Shown piece after piece: positions 9,401-16,748 of a DNA stretch of 41,410 nucleotides. The translations under genes and the position numbers were made by a program. A model generated the notes under the pieces. It was not told where the DNA came from, made no database searches, and saw only the letters and a list, made by a program, of their open reading frames with translations. Within the stretch, counting starts at the first letter, position 1. Each line of letters begins with the position of its first letter. The DNA is taken from contig NZ_JADOGI010000087.1 of the NCBI RefSeq assembly GCF_015645445.1, forward strand, positions 1 through 41,410. Direction: 5' to 3'. The DNA is from Nonomuraea cypriaca. GTDB taxonomy: Bacteria > Actinomycetota > Actinomycetes > Streptosporangiales > Streptosporangiaceae.

Positions 9401-10460
9401 GCACGGTCAGCACGATCGCGTTGTTGTAGCCCAGCGCCCCCTCCACCGAGGTCGGGAACTGGAAGTCGTTCCCTGGGATGTCGGCGTCGAGGAAGTTGAA
9501 GCGCATGAGCCACCAGCGGTAGTACACGGACTTCTTGATGTTCTCGTCGGGCACGTCGATGTACGGCAGGTTCTCGGCCCACCAGGCGTTGTAGTCCTGG
9601 AGCTGGCGCCGCAGCGCCTTCTCCGGCGAGCGGCCCTTGTAGCCGTCGTACTCGGCCCGCGACCCGGCCAGCTCCTCGGTGACGAACCCCATCTGCACCT
9701 TCGTGCGCACGGTCTTGCCCGCCCCGACGGTCACCGAGCCCTTGAGCGTGCCCTCGGAGACCTTCAGCCCGTCGCCGCTGAGCCTCGGGAAGATCGTGGT
9801 CAGCTTGTTCTTGGCCGCCACCACGCCGGTCAGCTCACGGTCGCCGTCGGCCGTCTTCGCGTAGGGCGAGGTCACCGTGATCGGGACCGACTTCGCCGCC
9901 GATCCCGTGTTGGTGATCTCCAGCGTCGTCACGGCCACGTTCTCGTGCGTGATGAACTTCTTCACCCCGACCGACAGACCGTCCCCGGCGTACTGGCCGG
10001 TCCAGTGGCTGGGCATCTGCAGCCGCTTGGACACGTCCTCGGTCAGCGTGCCGCCCAGCGAGATCGTGTACGCGTCCCGGTTGTCGATGCTCTCCCAGTA
10101 CGCGACGTACCCGCCGAACCCGATCTTCCTGGGATCGTGCTCCTTCATGAACAGCGCCCGGCCACGCGACATCAGCCACGTCCCCGCCGGGTCGTTCCCC
10201 GGCCGCGCCAGTATGCGGTCGATCCAGTACGAGTCGCCGCCCTTCTCCTTCTTGTAGATCTCCTCCATCATCTTGCGCGGGTGGTACCCGACGGGTTCGG
10301 CGGGCACGGGGTCGGCGCCGGTGAAGACCGGCATGCCGAGGTCGTCCTGGGCCGCGTTGGAGGGTGCCGTGGTGGAGGGTTCCGCGTGGGAGGGTGCCGC
10401 GCCGAGTGACGCTGTGAGCGCTAACACCGCCAATAAGGCGAGCCGTCGTTTCTTACGCAT
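6423..10460 (-). CDS. Large secreted modular glycoside hydrolase of (alpha/alpha)6 type
   Basis: 1345 aa. The chosen ATG (10460) follows CAGGAG by 9 nt and gives a clean signal peptide (residues 1-26). Residues about 50-800 look like an (alpha/alpha)6-barrel hydrolase of the trehalase/MGH1-like kind: many W/Y-rich helices such as YYRWWLMRFNF, GYNNAIVL, YDWEAMTGNDADAVSFHY and YRSWIHHTILGSSNW. After it come a discoidin-like domain (about 808-955), a PKD/Ig-like domain (955-1050), a second discoidin-like domain (1050-1194) and two bacterial Ig-like (Big_4) repeats to the end. It is last in an operon with an ABC sugar importer and a GH127 arabinofuranosidase, so an arabinose-containing plant glycan is the likely substrate. 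A relationship to GH142 is possible. No family is assigned with certainty. Two TTA codons lie in the signal peptide. Confidence 0.82.
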   Translation of the reverse strand: MRKKRRLALLAVLALTASLGAAPSHAEPSTTAPSNAAQDDLGMPVFTGADPVPAEPVGYHPRKMMEEIYKKEKGGDSYWIDRILARPGNDPAGTWLMSRGRALFMKEHDPRKIGFGGYVAYWESIDNRDAYTISLGGTLTEDVSKRLQMPSHWTGQYAGDGLSVGVKKFITHENVAVTTLEITNTGSAAKSVPITVTSPYAKTADGDRELTGVVAAKNKLTTIFPRLSGDGLKVSEGTLKGSVTVGAGKTVRTKVQMGFVTEELAGSRAEYDGYKGRSPEKALRRQLQDYNAWWAENLPYIDVPDENIKKSVYYRWWLMRFNFLDADIPGNDFQFPTSVEGALGYNNAIVLTVPMFVQDLKYLRDPIYSYGPWVSAGEVSRNSKYTDNPGDPENWSNSYTQYISASALESYQIHGGQPSILRNLARYAEKDVYGQLDAYDSNDNGVIEYDWEAMTGNDADAVSFHYYDRANERLEGAYVYANAMAAAQAYELSGDAAKAAEMRGVADKVKNGILTLLWDEENNLFKHRDLRTGNLIPWKESNNYIPYATGLVPTDDPKYREALRLWADPAEYPIFPAYTANQKDKAEAAAAGKPGSNNFSQINSTRNFALFSKAMRQYASPYITAEQYKQLLYWNAWSQFVGGDTRYPDANEFWADWNPATKTIDYRSWIHHTILGSSNWTVIEDVMGLRPRSDGKVELWPVDIGWDHFSVNGIDYRGSDLTIVWDKPGDGTTHYAGVPEGYSILIDGKRKVTLSGLAHAVWDPRTGGVEGGQVVHAEKAPAMKSPGDVELSGDRVEDLFQKAGVDLRADRQNLVESATASHGDPAGAVDGFTINEPYWGSAGSGEAKDWLEVDLGSARKVDQVKLYFTNDRKAGGYSEPAFYSVQYQDGGTWKDVPRQAREPVYPRANLNEVRFPAVTTAKLRVLVTHRPGYATGLKEVQVYRTGADAGSVANRAPYVLAVPDPTFGRPGQARIEAVVKDDGLPSGTLTTQWSKVEGPGEAFFSQPAGTTTVVSFSEPGTYRLRLTATDGGRDTSATVTVTAGAQGEQANVAPAATPTASYTSSWERVTAVNDGIDPPRSNDGANPRWGTWPQQGTQWVQLDWPAPVKVDKADVYFFDDGGGVRVPASWKIQRWDGDSFEDVTGVSAYPRAVDAYNTVSFDTVTTSRLRIRLESGGASVGLLEWKVYAVPPDSVRPVHVPTLAGTLPKLPATVETLYADGTRGQTSITWQQVTPGQVETGGTSFTVAGLAEGVRAPAQATVYVRTTSEVTVTSIAEEAVTTRAGVAPVLPKTVVATYNDGSKDSAVAVTWEAISPDRYAQPGTFPVNGTVPGTTVTAKATVTVE
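10411..10427. promoter_or_regulatory. Operator-like 17-mer inside the glycosidase signal-peptide codons
   Basis: GCTGTGAGCGCTAACAC contains the near-palindrome TGTGAGCGCTAACA, which closely resembles LacI-family operators with an AGCGCT core. The identical 17-mer is at 15241-15257, inside the binding-protein gene. It begins 49 nt downstream of the glycosidase start codon (52 nt in the other gene) and on the coding strand reads VLALT with a rare TTA leucine codon. Identity down to a rare codon suggests selection on DNA rather than on the peptide. Confidence 0.5.
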
Positions 10461-10479
10461 GTGCTTTTCTCCTGAGGGT

Positions 10480-12357
10480 TCAGATCGGTAGCCAGACACG
10501 CATGGTCGCGGGGCCGCGGTTGCCCCAGCGGTGGTAGGGCACGAGCCGGAGACGGACGTCCGTACCTGATGGGCGCTCGTCCGGCTGGGAGGCGTACGGC
10601 CAGCCGCCGTCACCGGAGCCGAGCTCCGCCTCCACCTCCAGCTCGACGACGTCGTCCACCTCGTGCTCGACCGGCGGCCGCACCCGCGCGGTCAGGTCGC
10701 CGAGCGGGGGCTCGTCGGCCACCGACTCCGCGCAGTAGACGAGCGGCCCCCGCTCCACCGCCGCGCTCCCCCGCAACGCGTCGATCCGCCGGTCGGGGAA
10801 CGTCCACCTGGGCGCCATCGGCAGCTCCAGCCGGAGCTCGTCGCCGGCCCGCCAGGGGCCGTCGGCGTGGGCGTACCCGGGGCGCACGGGCGTGGGGCCG
10901 GTCGGCGCCTCCAGGGCCGCGTCCAGGGCCGACGCCCTGCCCCGGACCGACGTCCCGGCCACCGCGGAGTCCGAGGCCGCGGCCGGGACGCGGGCCAGGG
11001 TCGCGTCCGTGGCCCAGGCGGGGACGCGCAGCCCGATGCGCCCCTCCCCGTCCGCAAGCACCCGGACGGTGACCGAGCCGGCCCACGGGTAGCCGGTCTC
11101 CACCCGCACCGCGAGCCCGCCGTGCCGGATCTCCGACGGCGTGTGCTGGTGGATCCTGATCCCGTCGGCGCTCGCCGTGGCCACGTACGCGGGCAGCGAC
11201 GCGAGCGTGCGGGCGATGTTGTTCGGGCAGCAGGACACGTCGAACCAGGGTGATCGCAGTCCGCCCTCGGCGGCGTGATTGACCCCCTCCAGCGGCACCG
11301 CGGGCACCCGCACCCGCAGCGGGTTGGCGTAGAAGAACGAGCACCCGTCCAGCGCGACCCCCGTGGCCAGCATGTTGTACAAGGTGCGTTCGGCCAGGTC
11401 CGCGTACCGCACGTCGCCGGTGGCCAGCAGCAGCCGGTGCGCCAGCATGACGGAGGCGATGCTCGCGCAGGTCTCGTTGTAGGCCTGGTCCGGCGGCAGC
11501 TCGTAGTCCTCGCCGTATGACTCGTCGGCATGCCTCGATCCCATGCCGCCGGTCAGGTGCGTGCGCCGGGCGACCGTGCGCTCCCACTGCGACTCGACCG
11601 CCTTCAGCAACTCTTGGTCGCCGGTCTCGACGGCCACGTCCACCACTCCGGAGGCCAGGTAGAGCGCTCGCACGACATGGCCACGGAACACCTGCGCCTG
11701 CCGGATCGGCACGTCGTCCTGGTAGTAGGCGCGGCCGAAGGGGATGTCGGCGAGCGCGGGCAGGCCGCGGCGCTCGACGAAGCGGCGGGCCATCTCCAGG
11801 TAACGCTCGGTCCCGGTGGCCCGGTAGAGCTCGACCAGGGCCATCTCGATCACGGGGTGCCCGCACGTCTGCGTGCCGTCCATGAAGCGGCGGCAGACGT
11901 GGTCGGCAGCCCGCACGGCCACCTGGGTGAGCCGGTCCTCACCGTGCATGCGCAGCCGGGCGACCCCGGCCTGGATGAGGTGCCCGTAGCAGTAGAGCTC
12001 GTGGCCCCATTCGAAGTCGGTGTAACGGCTGCCCGACCAGCGGGTGTTGAGGTAGCCGTCGCCCTCCTGCGCCTGGGCCACGGTCTCGGCCAGCGCGGGC
12101 AGCCCCGGGTGGTCGGCCCACGCCATGGCCTCGAGCAGCTTGTAGATCTCCGAGTCGCTGAACTCCCGTCCCCGGCGGGGCCGCTCTCCCCTGAAGTTGC
12201 CGATCCAGCCTTCGCGTTCTTCCCATTCCTGGCAGTGGGCGATCGTGACCTCGCGGTTGAGCGCGACCCGGTCGCCCCAGAAGCCGGGCGAGAGCCGTAC
12301 GGCGTCGAGGCCGAGGGGGGACAGGACGCCCGATGAGGGCAGGACAGGGTTAGCCAC
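10480..12357 (-). CDS. GH127 beta-L-arabinofuranosidase
   Basis: 625 aa, no signal peptide, so it is cytoplasmic. The GH127 (formerly DUF1680) zinc site is complete. Compared with Bifidobacterium HypBA1, Glu279 (ADES) matches the acid/base, Glu295 and Cys297 (YNETCAS) match two zinc ligands, and Cys376-Cys377 (CCPNNIARTLASLPAY) match the nucleophile and its neighbour. It would release L-arabinose from beta-arabinofuranosyl oligosaccharides by a cysteine-based retaining mechanism. The start is GTG at 12357, preceded by AGGAG 7 nt upstream, and overlaps the permease stop by 8 bp. The next gene starts 20 bp after its stop. It explains the importer in the same operon as an arabino-oligosaccharide transporter. 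Confidence 0.93.
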   Translation of the reverse strand: MANPVLPSSGVLSPLGLDAVRLSPGFWGDRVALNREVTIAHCQEWEEREGWIGNFRGERPRRGREFSDSEIYKLLEAMAWADHPGLPALAETVAQAQEGDGYLNTRWSGSRYTDFEWGHELYCYGHLIQAGVARLRMHGEDRLTQVAVRAADHVCRRFMDGTQTCGHPVIEMALVELYRATGTERYLEMARRFVERRGLPALADIPFGRAYYQDDVPIRQAQVFRGHVVRALYLASGVVDVAVETGDQELLKAVESQWERTVARRTHLTGGMGSRHADESYGEDYELPPDQAYNETCASIASVMLAHRLLLATGDVRYADLAERTLYNMLATGVALDGCSFFYANPLRVRVPAVPLEGVNHAAEGGLRSPWFDVSCCPNNIARTLASLPAYVATASADGIRIHQHTPSEIRHGGLAVRVETGYPWAGSVTVRVLADGEGRIGLRVPAWATDATLARVPAAASDSAVAGTSVRGRASALDAALEAPTGPTPVRPGYAHADGPWRAGDELRLELPMAPRWTFPDRRIDALRGSAAVERGPLVYCAESVADEPPLGDLTARVRPPVEHEVDDVVELEVEAELGSGDGGWPYASQPDERPSGTDVRLRLVPYHRWGNRGPATMRVWLPI

Positions 12358-13114
12358 GCAGAGCTCCTGACATGAATCCGCGCACGTAGTGGCGCTGCAA
12401 CACGATGAAGAGGATGAGACAGGGGATGGCCATGACCATGACGCCCGCCTGGAGCATGCCGTAGTCGATCGCGCCCATCGTGCGCGACGTCATGCTGACC
12501 ACGGCCACCGGCAGGGTGAACGACGCGCCGTCGTTGAGCAGGATGAGCGGCGCGAAGAAGTCGTTCCACGAGGCCAGGAACGCGAACAGGCCCACCGTGA
12601 CCAGGGCCGGGCGGACGGCGTACAGCAGGATCCTGGAGAAGGCGCGGAACGTGCCGCACCCGTCCACCAGCGCGGCCTCCTCCAGCTCGCGCGGCAGCGC
12701 CTCGAAGGCGTTGCGCATCATGAACAGCGCGAACGGCAGCTGGAACATCACGAACACCAGCGACAGCCCCACCAGGGAGTTCTGCAGGCCGAGATAGCCG
12801 AGCAGGACGTAGAGCGGGATCAGGATCGTCGCGTACGGCACCATGAGAATCGCCAGCGTGGCCAGGAACAGCAGGTTCTTGCCCGGGAAGTCGAAGCGGG
12901 CGAAGCCGTAGCCGCCGAGCGCGGAGACGACCAGCGTGCCCGCCACGGTCATCACGGAGACCAGCACGCTGTTGCCCGCGTACGTGCCGAGCCCCTCGCC
13001 GTAGCTCGCCATCTCCAGGTAGTTGGCCGGTTCCTCCAGCGACGCGTACCCGCTCCAGACCAGCGGGAACAGGAAGAGCACCGCCAGGGCGGACAACGTG
13101 ACGTAACGCTTCAC
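12350..13114 (-). CDS. ABC sugar transporter permease (MalG type)
   Basis: 254 aa, a little short for a MalG-type permease (usually 270-290). It has about six hydrophobic helices and the EAA loop EAALVDGCGTFRAFSRILLYAVRPAL, which docks the ATPase. The start is GTG (VKRYVTLSALAVLFLFPLVW), overlapping the upstream permease stop by 4 bp. A longer reading extends upstream over the other permease and is rejected. No ATP-binding subunit is encoded nearby; actinomycete CUT1 importers commonly share a MsiK-type ATPase, so one elsewhere in the genome is expected. Confidence 0.92.
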   Translation of the reverse strand: MKRYVTLSALAVLFLFPLVWSGYASLEEPANYLEMASYGEGLGTYAGNSVLVSVMTVAGTLVVSALGGYGFARFDFPGKNLLFLATLAILMVPYATILIPLYVLLGYLGLQNSLVGLSLVFVMFQLPFALFMMRNAFEALPRELEEAALVDGCGTFRAFSRILLYAVRPALVTVGLFAFLASWNDFFAPLILLNDGASFTLPVAVVSMTSRTMGAIDYGMLQAGVMVMAIPCLILFIVLQRHYVRGFMSGALRG

Positions 13115-14037
13115 CGCAGCCTCCGCATCATCAGCGTGTTCAGCCCGACGAGGGCCACGAGCAGCACGACCGAGAGCGCCGCCGCGCCGCCGAGGTCGAA
13201 GCGGAAGAACGCGTCGCGGTAGACGACCATGACCATCGAGACCGTGCTGTTGTCCGGGCCGCCGTTGGTGAAGACGAAGAACTGGTCGAAGGCCAGCAGC
13301 GAGCCGGTGATGCTGAGGATCAGCATCAGCGCCAGCGTCGGGCGCAGCAACGGCAGCGTGATCTGGGTGAAGACCTGCCAGCGGTTGGCGCCGTCGCTCC
13401 GCGCGGCCTCGTAGACCTCGGTCGGGATCGCCTGCAGGCCGGTCAGCAGGATGAGCATGTTGAACCCGGCGAAGCGCCACAACACCAGCGTGATCGTGGA
13501 GAACAACGCCATGTTGGGCGTGCCGATCCACTTCACCGGCTCGTCGGTGATGCCCAGCGCCTGCAGCATGGGGTCGATGGGGCCGAAGTCGTTGTTCAGC
13601 ATCCCGTAGAACAGCAGTCCGGCGGCGGCGAAGCCGACGGCTCCAGGCAGGAAGAACGCGGTCCTGAAGAAGCCGACGCCCGGCCTGCGCTCCTGCACCA
13701 GCAGCGCGAGTCCGAGCGCCACGGCCGACAGCAGGACGGTCGTGATGGCGGTGTACTTCAGCGTGAAGAGCAGCGCGTCGATGAAGAGCGGATTGTCGGC
13801 GATCTTCAGATAGTTCTCGGGTGCGTTGAACGTGGCCTGGCCGAGCAGCGGCCAGCGGTTGAGCGACATCCACACGACCAGCGCCAGGGGCGCGACGAAC
13901 AGCACGCCCACGATGACGGCCGTCGGGGCCGCGTACAGCCAGCCCTGGACCTTCCTGCTCCGCCACCGGGCGGACGGCGCGGAGCGGGCCGGCCGCCGCC
14001 CGGATCGGCTGCCGGATCGGCTGCTCGTCAAAGTCAT
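13111..14037 (-). CDS. ABC sugar transporter permease (MalF type)
   Basis: 308 aa. A basic N-terminus (residues 1-28, many R/S) precedes six predicted membrane helices. The EAA motif is EVYEAARSDGANRWQVFTQI, characteristic of carbohydrate uptake CUT1 permeases. The ATG overlaps the binding-protein stop by 4 bp (ATGA), and its own stop overlaps the next permease start, so the three importer genes are translationally coupled. Confidence 0.93.
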   Translation of the reverse strand: MTLTSSRSGSRSGRRPARSAPSARWRSRKVQGWLYAAPTAVIVGVLFVAPLALVVWMSLNRWPLLGQATFNAPENYLKIADNPLFIDALLFTLKYTAITTVLLSAVALGLALLVQERRPGVGFFRTAFFLPGAVGFAAAGLLFYGMLNNDFGPIDPMLQALGITDEPVKWIGTPNMALFSTITLVLWRFAGFNMLILLTGLQAIPTEVYEAARSDGANRWQVFTQITLPLLRPTLALMLILSITGSLLAFDQFFVFTNGGPDNSTVSMVMVVYRDAFFRFDLGGAAALSVVLLVALVGLNTLMMRRLR

Positions 14038-15293
14038 TGCTGGAGTGACTTCGTGATCTCGGCGTTGAGCTGGGGCACCTTCGCGGCGTCACCGAACACG
14101 GCCTCGCGGGCCAGCCGCAGCCACGGCCCCTGCGGGTCGTTGAAGGTCTGCCCGATCCGCAGCGCGTACGGCGTCTGCCCCTTGGCCACCAGCGAGTTGA
14201 TCAGCTCCATCCGCGGGTCCTCGGCGGAGTACTTGTTGGCGGCCAGGTCGGTGCGCGCGACCACGTCCTTGTTCTTGGCCATCACCTCGATCTGGGCCTG
14301 GTCGGACACCGTCCACGACACGAACTCCCAGGCCGCGTCCACGTTCTGGCTCGTGGCGGAGACGCCGATGGAGTCGCCGCCGACGAACGTCGACTCGCCG
14401 CCGTCGGGACCGGCGATCGGAGTGACGCCGATCTTCATCTCCGGCGGCATCAGGCCGAGCATGGTGGAGGGCATCGGCATGACGCCGATCTCGCCCTTGG
14501 GGAAGAACCCGGTCCAGGTCGGGCCCTGCTCCTCCTTGGTCGTCGGTCCTGTGACCTTGTTCTCGTACAGGCCGCGGTAGATCTTGAAGACGTCGGTCAT
14601 CGCCGGCTGGTCGTTGAGCGAGGCCGTGCCCTCGGGGTTCATGACCTGCCCGCCGGCGGCCCAGACCGACGGCCAGAACGTGAAGATGTAACAGCCGCCG
14701 CAGTTGCCGCCGAAGAACGTGCCGTGCACCTTGCCGTCCCCGCCCAGTTTCTCCTGGATGGTGGTGGCGTGCTCGGCGAACTCCTTCAGCGTCTTCGGCC
14801 CCTGCTCGGGGTTCAGCCCGGCCTTGGTGTAGAGGTCCTTGTTCCAGAACCAGAGCGACAGGTCCAGCGTGTGCGGGACGGTGTACTGCCGCCCGTCGAG
14901 TGTCCCCAGCTTCATGTGCGAAGGCGCGAGGCCGTCCTTGTACGGCAGCGCCGCGATCCTGTCGGTGACGTCCATGAACAGGCCCTGGGAGGTGTAGTTC
15001 GGGACGAAGATGACGTCGGCCGCGAACACGTCGGGCAGCTGCTTGGCGCCGGCCGCGGCGGCGATGCGCGGCTGGTAGTTGTCGGTCGGAATGACGGTGA
15101 GCTTGACCTGGTTCTTGTGACTGCTGTTGTAGGCCTGGACCAGCCGCTCGCTCTGCGCCTGGGTGGCCGCGCGGGTCCACATGGTGATCGTCACGGGACC
15201 GTCCGCCGGCTGCGAGCCGCCGCCGCTGCCGCAGGCGGCCGCTGTGAGCGCTAACACGCCGAGGAGGGAGATCCCGGCCAGCCTTCGTCTCAT
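14034..15293 (-). CDS. Sugar-binding lipoprotein of ABC importer
   Basis: 419 aa. The lipoprotein signal ends in LTAAAC with Cys21 as the lipidated residue, followed by a GSGGG linker. The rest is a family 1 solute-binding protein fold (VTITMWTRAATQAQSERLVQAYN at the mature N-terminus), which captures oligosaccharides for the two permeases downstream. CAGGAG lies 6 nt before the ATG. It is the first gene of the operon and is divergent from LacI 1. The signal-peptide codons contain the 17-bp operator-like word that recurs in the large glycosidase, with a TTA codon at 15252-15254. Confidence 0.94.
   Translation of the reverse strand: MRRRLAGISLLGVLALTAAACGSGGGSQPADGPVTITMWTRAATQAQSERLVQAYNSSHKNQVKLTVIPTDNYQPRIAAAAGAKQLPDVFAADVIFVPNYTSQGLFMDVTDRIAALPYKDGLAPSHMKLGTLDGRQYTVPHTLDLSLWFWNKDLYTKAGLNPEQGPKTLKEFAEHATTIQEKLGGDGKVHGTFFGGNCGGCYIFTFWPSVWAAGGQVMNPEGTASLNDQPAMTDVFKIYRGLYENKVTGPTTKEEQGPTWTGFFPKGEIGVMPMPSTMLGLMPPEMKIGVTPIAGPDGGESTFVGGDSIGVSATSQNVDAAWEFVSWTVSDQAQIEVMAKNKDVVARTDLAANKYSAEDPRMELINSLVAKGQTPYALRIGQTFNDPQGPWLRLAREAVFGDAAKVPQLNAEITKSLQQ
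15241..15257. promoter_or_regulatory. Operator-like 17-mer inside the binding-protein signal-peptide codons
   Basis: GCTGTGAGCGCTAACAC, identical to 10411-10427. Its TGTGAGCGCTAACA core is a near-palindrome with a perfect AGCGCT centre, as in many LacI-family operators. It lies about 44 nt inside the first gene of the importer operon, close enough to the promoter to repress by blocking elongation. The likeliest binder is the divergent LacI 1, but that is inference. Confidence 0.5.
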
Positions 15294-15314
15294 GATGTGC
15301 TCCTGGACTTAAAG

Positions 15315-15326
15315 GTTTTCGGAAAC
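15315..15326. promoter_or_regulatory. Candidate LacI operator before the importer operon
   Basis: GTTTTCGGAAAC is a 12-bp near-palindrome with one mismatched pair and a central CG. It lies 22 bp upstream of the binding-protein start in the 109-bp divergent promoter region. The CCGAAAA half also appears in the second palindrome at 15386-15399 next to the LacI 1 start. Confidence 0.45.
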
Positions 15327-15385
15327 GTAAAAGAAACACGACCGCATGTCAATGGGTGTTAGGGTTCTCTGCAGTTCACAGCGAC

Positions 15386-15399
15386 CGAAAAGGGTTTCG
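15386..15399. promoter_or_regulatory. Candidate autoregulatory operator overlapping the LacI 1 ribosome site
   Basis: CGAAA (15386-15390) and TTTCG (15395-15399) are exact inverted repeats around AGGG, which is itself the Shine-Dalgarno element of LacI 1. A bound repressor would shut off its own gene. The sequence shares a CCGAAAA half with the site at 15315-15326. Confidence 0.4.
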
Positions 15400-15402
15400 A
15401 GA

Positions 15403-16416
15403 ATGGCGGGTAAGCGGGCGACCATCAACGATGTGGCCTCGCTGGCGGGGGTATCGATCGCCACAGCGTCCAAGGCGCTGAACGGGCGCCAGGACGTGCG
15501 GGCCGCGACGCGCGAACGCGTGCTCGCCGCCGCGGCGGAGCTCTCCTTCCAGCCGAACGCCCTGGCCAGGGGGCTGCTGTCGGGCCAGACGCGCACGGTG
15601 GGCCTGCTGACGTCCGACAGCGTCGGCAGGTTCGGCATCCCCGTGCTGCTCGGCGCGGAGGACGCGTTCGGCGCCGGCGAGATGGCCGTGCTGCTGTGCG
15701 ACGCGCGCGGCGACGCGATCAGGGAGCAGCACCACCTGCGGGCGCTGCTGTCGCGGCGGGTGGACGGCCTGATCGTGGTGGGCGAGAGCACCGACCCGCG
15801 CCCCTCGGTGAGCAAGGACCTCCCCATCCCGGTCGTGTACGCCTACGGCCCCTCCGACGACCCGGCCGACGTGTCCTTCGTGCCGGACGACGTGGCGGCG
15901 GCCACCATGGCCGTCAACCACCTGCTGACCCTGGGCCGCCGCAGGATCGCGCACGTCACGGGACCGATGCACTACAAGGCCTCACGAGACCGCGAGGAGG
16001 GGGTCCGCCTGGCGCTGGCCGAGGCGGGGCTCGCGCAGGCGGGCCGGACGCTGCCGGGGGTGTGGTCCCAGCGGTGGGGGCGGCACGCGGCGGAGATGCT
16101 GCTGACGGCCGAGCCGGAGATCGACGCGGTGTTCTGCGGCAACGACCAGATCGCGGCCGGGTTCGTGGAGGCCGCGCGCGAGCGTGGGCGGCGGGTGCCC
16201 GACGACATCGCGGTGGTGGGCTACGACAACTGGGAGGTGCTGTCCACCGAGGCCCGGCCGGCGCTGACCACCGTGGACATGAACCTCGAACTGCTCGGCA
16301 GGACGGCGGCGCAGCACCTGTTCGCGGCCATCGACGGCAAGGCCACGCCGGGGGTGCACAAGATGCCATGCCAGCTGGTGATCAGGGACTCCACCTCCCC
16401 ACCCGGCGTCTCCTGA
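15403..16416 (+). CDS. LacI-family transcriptional regulator 1
   Basis: 337 aa. The LacI headpiece is at residues about 5-50 (ATINDVASLAGVSIATASKALNG) with the hinge helix NALARGLL, then a periplasmic-binding-protein-like sensor domain (about 62-330). The ATG at 15403 is chosen because it gives the standard LacI N-terminus and follows AAGGG by 8 nt; an upstream ATG at 15346 would add 19 unconserved residues. It is divergent from the importer/GH127 operon, and palindromes lie at both promoters, so it most likely senses an arabinose-containing oligosaccharide and represses that operon. It is about as close to sugar-sensing regulators as to any other subgroup. Confidence 0.92.
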   Translation: MAGKRATINDVASLAGVSIATASKALNGRQDVRAATRERVLAAAAELSFQPNALARGLLSGQTRTVGLLTSDSVGRFGIPVLLGAEDAFGAGEMAVLLCDARGDAIREQHHLRALLSRRVDGLIVVGESTDPRPSVSKDLPIPVVYAYGPSDDPADVSFVPDDVAAATMAVNHLLTLGRRRIAHVTGPMHYKASRDREEGVRLALAEAGLAQAGRTLPGVWSQRWGRHAAEMLLTAEPEIDAVFCGNDQIAAGFVEAARERGRRVPDDIAVVGYDNWEVLSTEARPALTTVDMNLELLGRTAAQHLFAAIDGKATPGVHKMPCQLVIRDSTSPPGVS

Positions 16417-16459
16417 CCGGCTGGCACATACCGGTCTCAAAGGGTGATTTCCTATACGT

Positions 16460-16729
16460 ATGCCTGATCTGGTCGTGGACGGCGGCGACAAGCTGTGCGT
16501 CCAGTTGCTCATCGAACTGCGCGCGCACGTACACGCGGCCGGCCCCGGCGCCGTGATCCACCTGATCGCCACCGACCCCGCCGCCCCGGTCGACCTCCCC
16601 GCCTGGTGCCACCTGACCGGCCACACCTACCTGGGCCCGGTGCCGGGAGCCGAGCGCCCCACATACGCGTTGCGCGTGACAAACACCGCCAAGGACACAG
16701 AGCCCGGAAAGCCTTGGCACATGGCTTAA
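16460..16729 (+). CDS. TusA-like sulfurtransferase-family protein
   Basis: 89 aa. The fold signature of TusA is recognisable: an N-terminal VVDGGDKLC, where Cys13 sits at the place of the active cysteine, and the second strand-helix IATDPAAPVDLPAWCHLTGH. The classic CPxP motif is reduced to C-VQL, so sulfur transfer by the usual route is uncertain. It starts 44 nt after LacI 1 in the same direction. No good ribosome site is seen before the ATG. The link to sugar metabolism is unclear. Confidence 0.72.
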   Translation: MPDLVVDGGDKLCVQLLIELRAHVHAAGPGAVIHLIATDPAAPVDLPAWCHLTGHTYLGPVPGAERPTYALRVTNTAKDTEPGKPWHMA

Positions 16730-16738
16730 ACGGTTAAT
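16726..16738. promoter_or_regulatory. LacI-type operator before LacI 2
   Basis: TTAAACGGTTAAT: TTAA-n-CG-n-TTAA symmetry with a central CG. It shares 11 of 13 positions with the mannanase promoter site (4712-4724). It overlaps the last codon of the TusA-like gene and lies upstream of the multi-hairpin repeat and LacI 2, so it is probably in the LacI 2 promoter. Confidence 0.5.
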
Positions 16739-16748
16739 ACACTTACCC

